The translations under genes were made by a program, and so were the position numbers. Source: Planctomycetaceae bacterium (GTDB taxonomy: Bacteria > Planctomycetota > Planctomycetia > Pirellulales > Pirellulaceae). From it: 56,703 nucleotides of DNA. Location of the stretch: NCBI GenBank assembly GCA_018660825.1, contig JABJJO010000194.1, positions 1 through 56,703 of the forward strand. Reading direction: 5' to 3'. This document shows positions 54,043 to 56,703 of this stretch, piece after piece (position 1 is the first letter of the stretch; every line of letters begins with the position of its first letter). The notes under the pieces are model-generated. The model worked only from the letters and a program-made list of their open reading frames with translations, was not told where the DNA came from and made no database searches.

Positions 54043-55332
54043 ATGACCTCCGACACCAACGAAACTCCCAAATCCCCAAGTTCAAGCGACGATGTTGACA
54101 GCTCTACGCGGCAACATATGCCGGTGGCCGATGATATTCCGTCGGATAACGAATTTGAAATTGAAGTTGCCCAGCGAGTAAAACGGTTGCCGCCCTATAT
54201 GTTTGGCCGCATCAATAACTTGCTCTATCAAAAACGACGCGCTGGTGAAGATGTCATTGATATGGGCATGGGAAACCCCTCCGACCCGCCTGAACAACTC
54301 GTCATCGATAAGCTAGCCGAAGCCGCTGCCGATCCACGAGTTCACGGTTACAGCAAATCAAACGGAATCCAGAATCTGCGGCGCGAAGTGGCCAGCAAGT
54401 ATCTAAAAAAATATGGCGTCCGCTTAGATCCCGAAGAAGAACTCATGGTCTGCTTGGGTAGCAAAGAAGGATTTAGCCATATGTGCTTAGCACTGATGGG
54501 CCCCGGGGACACCGCCATTGTTCCGGCTCCCTACTTTCCGGTACACACCTATGCAGTAGCCTTAGCTAGCGCTAACGTTATTTCACTCGAAGTCGCTGAT
54601 AGTGATAAATTCCTCAGCAATATTGCCTATACCTGTGAGCAAATGTATCCCCGTCCCAAATTGTTGATCTTAAACTATCCTCACAACCCCTCAACGGTCA
54701 CCGTCGAACAAAAATTCTACGATGACGTCGTCAAAATCGCAAAACGTTACGAACTCATGGTCATTAGCGATTTTGCCTATGCCGATATCGCTTTTGATGG
54801 TTACCAGCCTCCCAGTTTTCTAGCTTCCGAGGGTGCCAGTGACGTCGGAGTCGAATTCACTACGATGAGCAAGGGCTATAACATGGCGGGCTGGCGTATT
54901 GGATTCTGTGCAGGTAACCGACATATGATTCAGGCACTAGCTACCATTAAAGGCTATTACGATTATGGGATGTTTCAAGCCGTCCAAGTCGCAGCGATTA
55001 TGGCACTGCGAGAAACCGAAAAGGCGGTGGAAAAACAATCAAGTATCTACCAACAGCGGCGTGATGTGCTCGTCGACGGTCTGAATCGTATCGGTTGGGA
55101 CGTGCAGTCGCCTCGTGCTGGGATGTTCCTGTGGGCGCAAATACCCGAAAAATGGCGACAACAAATGTCAACCATGGATTTCGCCATGAAACTACTCGAG
55201 CATGGCAACGTGGCAGTCAGCCCTGGGTCGGGGTTTGGAGCCGCTGGCGATGGGTATTTGCGAATGGCACTCGTGGAAAACGAAGAACGCTTGCGACAAG
55301 GCGTCCGCCAAATCAAAACCTGTTTGTCGTAA
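54043..55332 (+). CDS. Class I/II aminotransferase, AlaC-like
   Basis: A 429-residue fold-type I PLP enzyme. The start of the core [41 protein letters not shown] follows the pattern of E. coli AlaC; PLP ligands include NYPHNPS and SDFAYADI; the Schiff-base Lys is in [16 protein letters not shown]. AlaC makes alanine from pyruvate and glutamate; LL-diaminopimelate and related aminotransferases are close alternatives. The first 40 residues are extra, acidic and probably disordered. It converges on the partial haem protein gene. The presence of ald in the same window gives two alanine-pyruvate enzymes about 12 kb apart. Confidence 0.88.
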   Translation: MTSDTNETPKSPSSSDDVDSSTRQHMPVADDIPSDNEFEIEVAQRVKRLPPYMFGRINNLLYQKRRAGEDVIDMGMGNPSDPPEQLVIDKLAEAAADPRVHGYSKSNGIQNLRREVASKYLKKYGVRLDPEEELMVCLGSKEGFSHMCLALMGPGDTAIVPAPYFPVHTYAVALASANVISLEVADSDKFLSNIAYTCEQMYPRPKLLILNYPHNPSTVTVEQKFYDDVVKIAKRYELMVISDFAYADIAFDGYQPPSFLASEGASDVGVEFTTMSKGYNMAGWRIGFCAGNRHMIQALATIKGYYDYGMFQAVQVAAIMALRETEKAVEKQSSIYQQRRDVLVDGLNRIGWDVQSPRAGMFLWAQIPEKWRQQMSTMDFAMKLLEHGNVAVSPGSGFGAAGDGYLRMALVENEERLRQGVRQIKTCLS

Positions 55333-55406
55333 CAGCCATTTGTATCCGTGACGATTGTGCAGTAACCTTGGCCTACACGATAACTCTTGGAAACACTGGT
55401 TCGCAC

Positions 55407-56703
55407 TTATGGCAACGGTTGGCTAGCTCGCAAATAGGCGAACAGATCTCGTATTTGCTGAGGCGTTAGCGTTTTGAGTATTCCTTCGGGCATCAACGAT
55501 CGCTGAATCACTTGCATCTCATCAATATTATTACGATTTACAACAGTCCGCTGACCGTCGGTTCCCCGTAATACAACCACTCGGCTATCTTGATCGTCGA
55601 TGAAGCCCGTCAAAGTACGTCCGTCGAGTGTAAACAAAGCATAATTCTCAAAGCCCTCGCGGATGGTGATACTAGGATTCACAACGTTGAGTAACATCGC
55701 CTGCAAATCATCGCGTTTATACGTCGTTAAGTTAGGACCAATTTTACCGCCATCGGTAAACAGCTGATGGCATTTACCACAATGCTGTAAGAAAAGCCGC
55801 TTGCCGTCATAAGGATTACCCGAGGCTTCCGCAATGACGCTTATCAATTCTTTGATCCGCGTTTGTAATTGCTCGGACGTCGCCGGACTCAATTCCCCAA
55901 ACAACTCCACAACTTGGGATTTAATCTCCTCGTTGTCATGCAACAACATCGTTAGAATCGCTTCCTGTCTGATCGAATCAACGGGTATCTTCTTTTCCTG
56001 TATTTGCTGCAATAACTGCACCGTCCAATCTGCACGACTGGCGAGTAATGACTGAGCAACAACTTGAGTTTCTGGGGAAAACTTAACATAAGCGGCTAAC
56101 GTATTCGCTGAGATATTATCAGTATCGAACCCCTGTAGTGCGTTCAAAGTAGCTTGCTTAATGGACTTGTCTGCGGTAGATCCAAGGATGCCTAGTAACG
56201 GTTCAATCGCAGCAGCAGCATTTATTTGCCCAAGAACCGAGATCAGGTCCTGTCGCTGCTGTGCCGAAGCACTGGGGTTGGTCACCGTCTCGATGGCTGT
56301 GGCAATCGCTGCCGGATCCCCTAAGCGAGCCTTAAGTTTCAATGAACCACCACCGGCAGCACGGATTTGTTCTAACAACGAAGCTGGTAGATTCGCCAGT
56401 GACCGACCCTCAAAGGATTGCTCAAAACCAGCCATCAATACATCTCTTGACGCTTTATCGGGAGCTGCTTGAAACATCCAAGCTAGGTTTTCTAACTCCC
56501 CCCGAGTGCCAGACATTGCGTAACGCTTGACCAATCGCTGTAGGATAACCGATTTGGTCATGTTTTGTGTCCAAACTTTTGGATCACCAAATAGCTGTCT
56601 AATGCTTTCAAATTCAGTCGCATTTGCTTCGATGGCCCACCAAATTAACAGGGGAATATGGCGATCAAGGACATCATCATCGCGCTGCAACAGTTCCTTG
56701 ACC
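55407..56703 (-). CDS. HEAT-repeat/CxxCH haem-binding protein, N-terminal part beyond the window
   Basis: The frame is open to the right edge (432 codons seen), so the start is outside. The part present has a helical HEAT-like region (about the first 300 residues seen) followed by a PVC-type cytochrome c domain: CGKCH, GGKIGPNLT, REGFENYALFTLDGRTLTG and a distal Met in RSLMPEGIL. Such proteins in planctomycetes usually begin with a signal peptide and a PQQ- or sugar dehydrogenase-like propeller, and are exported. The same cytochrome type is seen in the 1340-residue fusion protein. The stop at 55407 is clean. Confidence 0.9.
   Translation of the reverse strand, partial: VKELLQRDDDVLDRHIPLLIWWAIEANATEFESIRQLFGDPKVWTQNMTKSVILQRLVKRYAMSGTRGELENLAWMFQAAPDKASRDVLMAGFEQSFEGRSLANLPASLLEQIRAAGGGSLKLKARLGDPAAIATAIETVTNPSASAQQRQDLISVLGQINAAAAIEPLLGILGSTADKSIKQATLNALQGFDTDNISANTLAAYVKFSPETQVVAQSLLASRADWTVQLLQQIQEKKIPVDSIRQEAILTMLLHDNEEIKSQVVELFGELSPATSEQLQTRIKELISVIAEASGNPYDGKRLFLQHCGKCHQLFTDGGKIGPNLTTYKRDDLQAMLLNVVNPSITIREGFENYALFTLDGRTLTGFIDDQDSRVVVLRGTDGQRTVVNRNNIDEMQVIQRSLMPEGILKTLTPQQIRDLFAYLRASQPLP

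Noticed and set aside
1-56703. tRNA, rRNA, CRISPR arrays and insertion sequences
   Set aside because: No cloverleaf, repeat-spacer array or transposase was recognised on reading both strands.

Overview
The window looks like chromosomal DNA of a planctomycete (phylum Planctomycetota), of moderate G+C. The evidence is protein content: a PVC-type c-haem (CxxCH) fusion protein and a second CxxCH/HEAT-type protein, a formylglycine-type sulfatase, VCBS/FG-GAP repeat and Hanks-type kinase proteins, a SelA-like/M81 catabolic cluster and an isolated cpaB-cpaC pair. The genus cannot be fixed from this window. I saw no insertion sequence, prophage, CRISPR array, rRNA or tRNA gene.

Layout. 1-7.4 kb: a cut-off Ser/Thr kinase, a secreted subtilisin-like/FG-GAP protein and an alpha/beta hydrolase (these two lie between imperfect inverted repeats), a secreted metallophosphoesterase and a nucleoside-type MFS permease. 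7.4-9.7 kb: a secretin (CpaC-like) and a SAF-domain protein (CpaB-like), with no other Tad genes. 9.9-19.3 kb: a catabolic island with two tandem SelA-like PLP enzymes, an EF_0837-type amidohydrolase, an ACS-type MFS transporter, an enolase-superfamily dehydratase, an M81 (MlrC-like) peptidase and a CocE/S15 hydrolase; a palindromic operator candidate sits in the divergent promoter. 19.4-23.0 kb: SRPBCC membrane protein, sulfatase, fatty acid desaturase and a 55-residue helix-turn-helix-like protein.

23.3-27.9 kb: an ethanolamine-type permease, glutamine-synthetase-like ligase, class I amidotransferase-like gamma-glutamyl hydrolase and short-chain dehydrogenase, which together read as a gamma-glutamylation route for an amine such as ethanolamine. 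28.0-31.3 kb: DNA polymerase IV and the RlmKL rRNA methyltransferase. 31.4-36.6 kb: an iron module, feoA-feoB plus a FeoB-associated Cys-rich protein, with a good Fur box directly before feoA, divergent from a TonB-dependent receptor. 36.7-40.7 kb: a 1340-residue secreted fusion of TIM barrel, c-type haem, beta-propeller and azurin-like cupredoxin.

40.9-56.7 kb: mostly housekeeping genes (ald, folP, proA, trxB, asnS, carA, an AlaC-like aminotransferase) mixed with unusual proteins: an orphan FliM/FliN-like protein, a CstA with a PDZ domain inserted in a loop, an Nramp-related carrier without the canonical metal motifs, and a 3' fragment of a HEAT/CxxCH protein at the right edge. Between asnS and carA a perfect TATAAT box precedes about 140 nt of nested inverted repeats that may encode a structured RNA. 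Where an in-frame ATG with a ribosome binding site or signal peptide was better than the longest reading frame, the shorter start was used and is explained in the entry.
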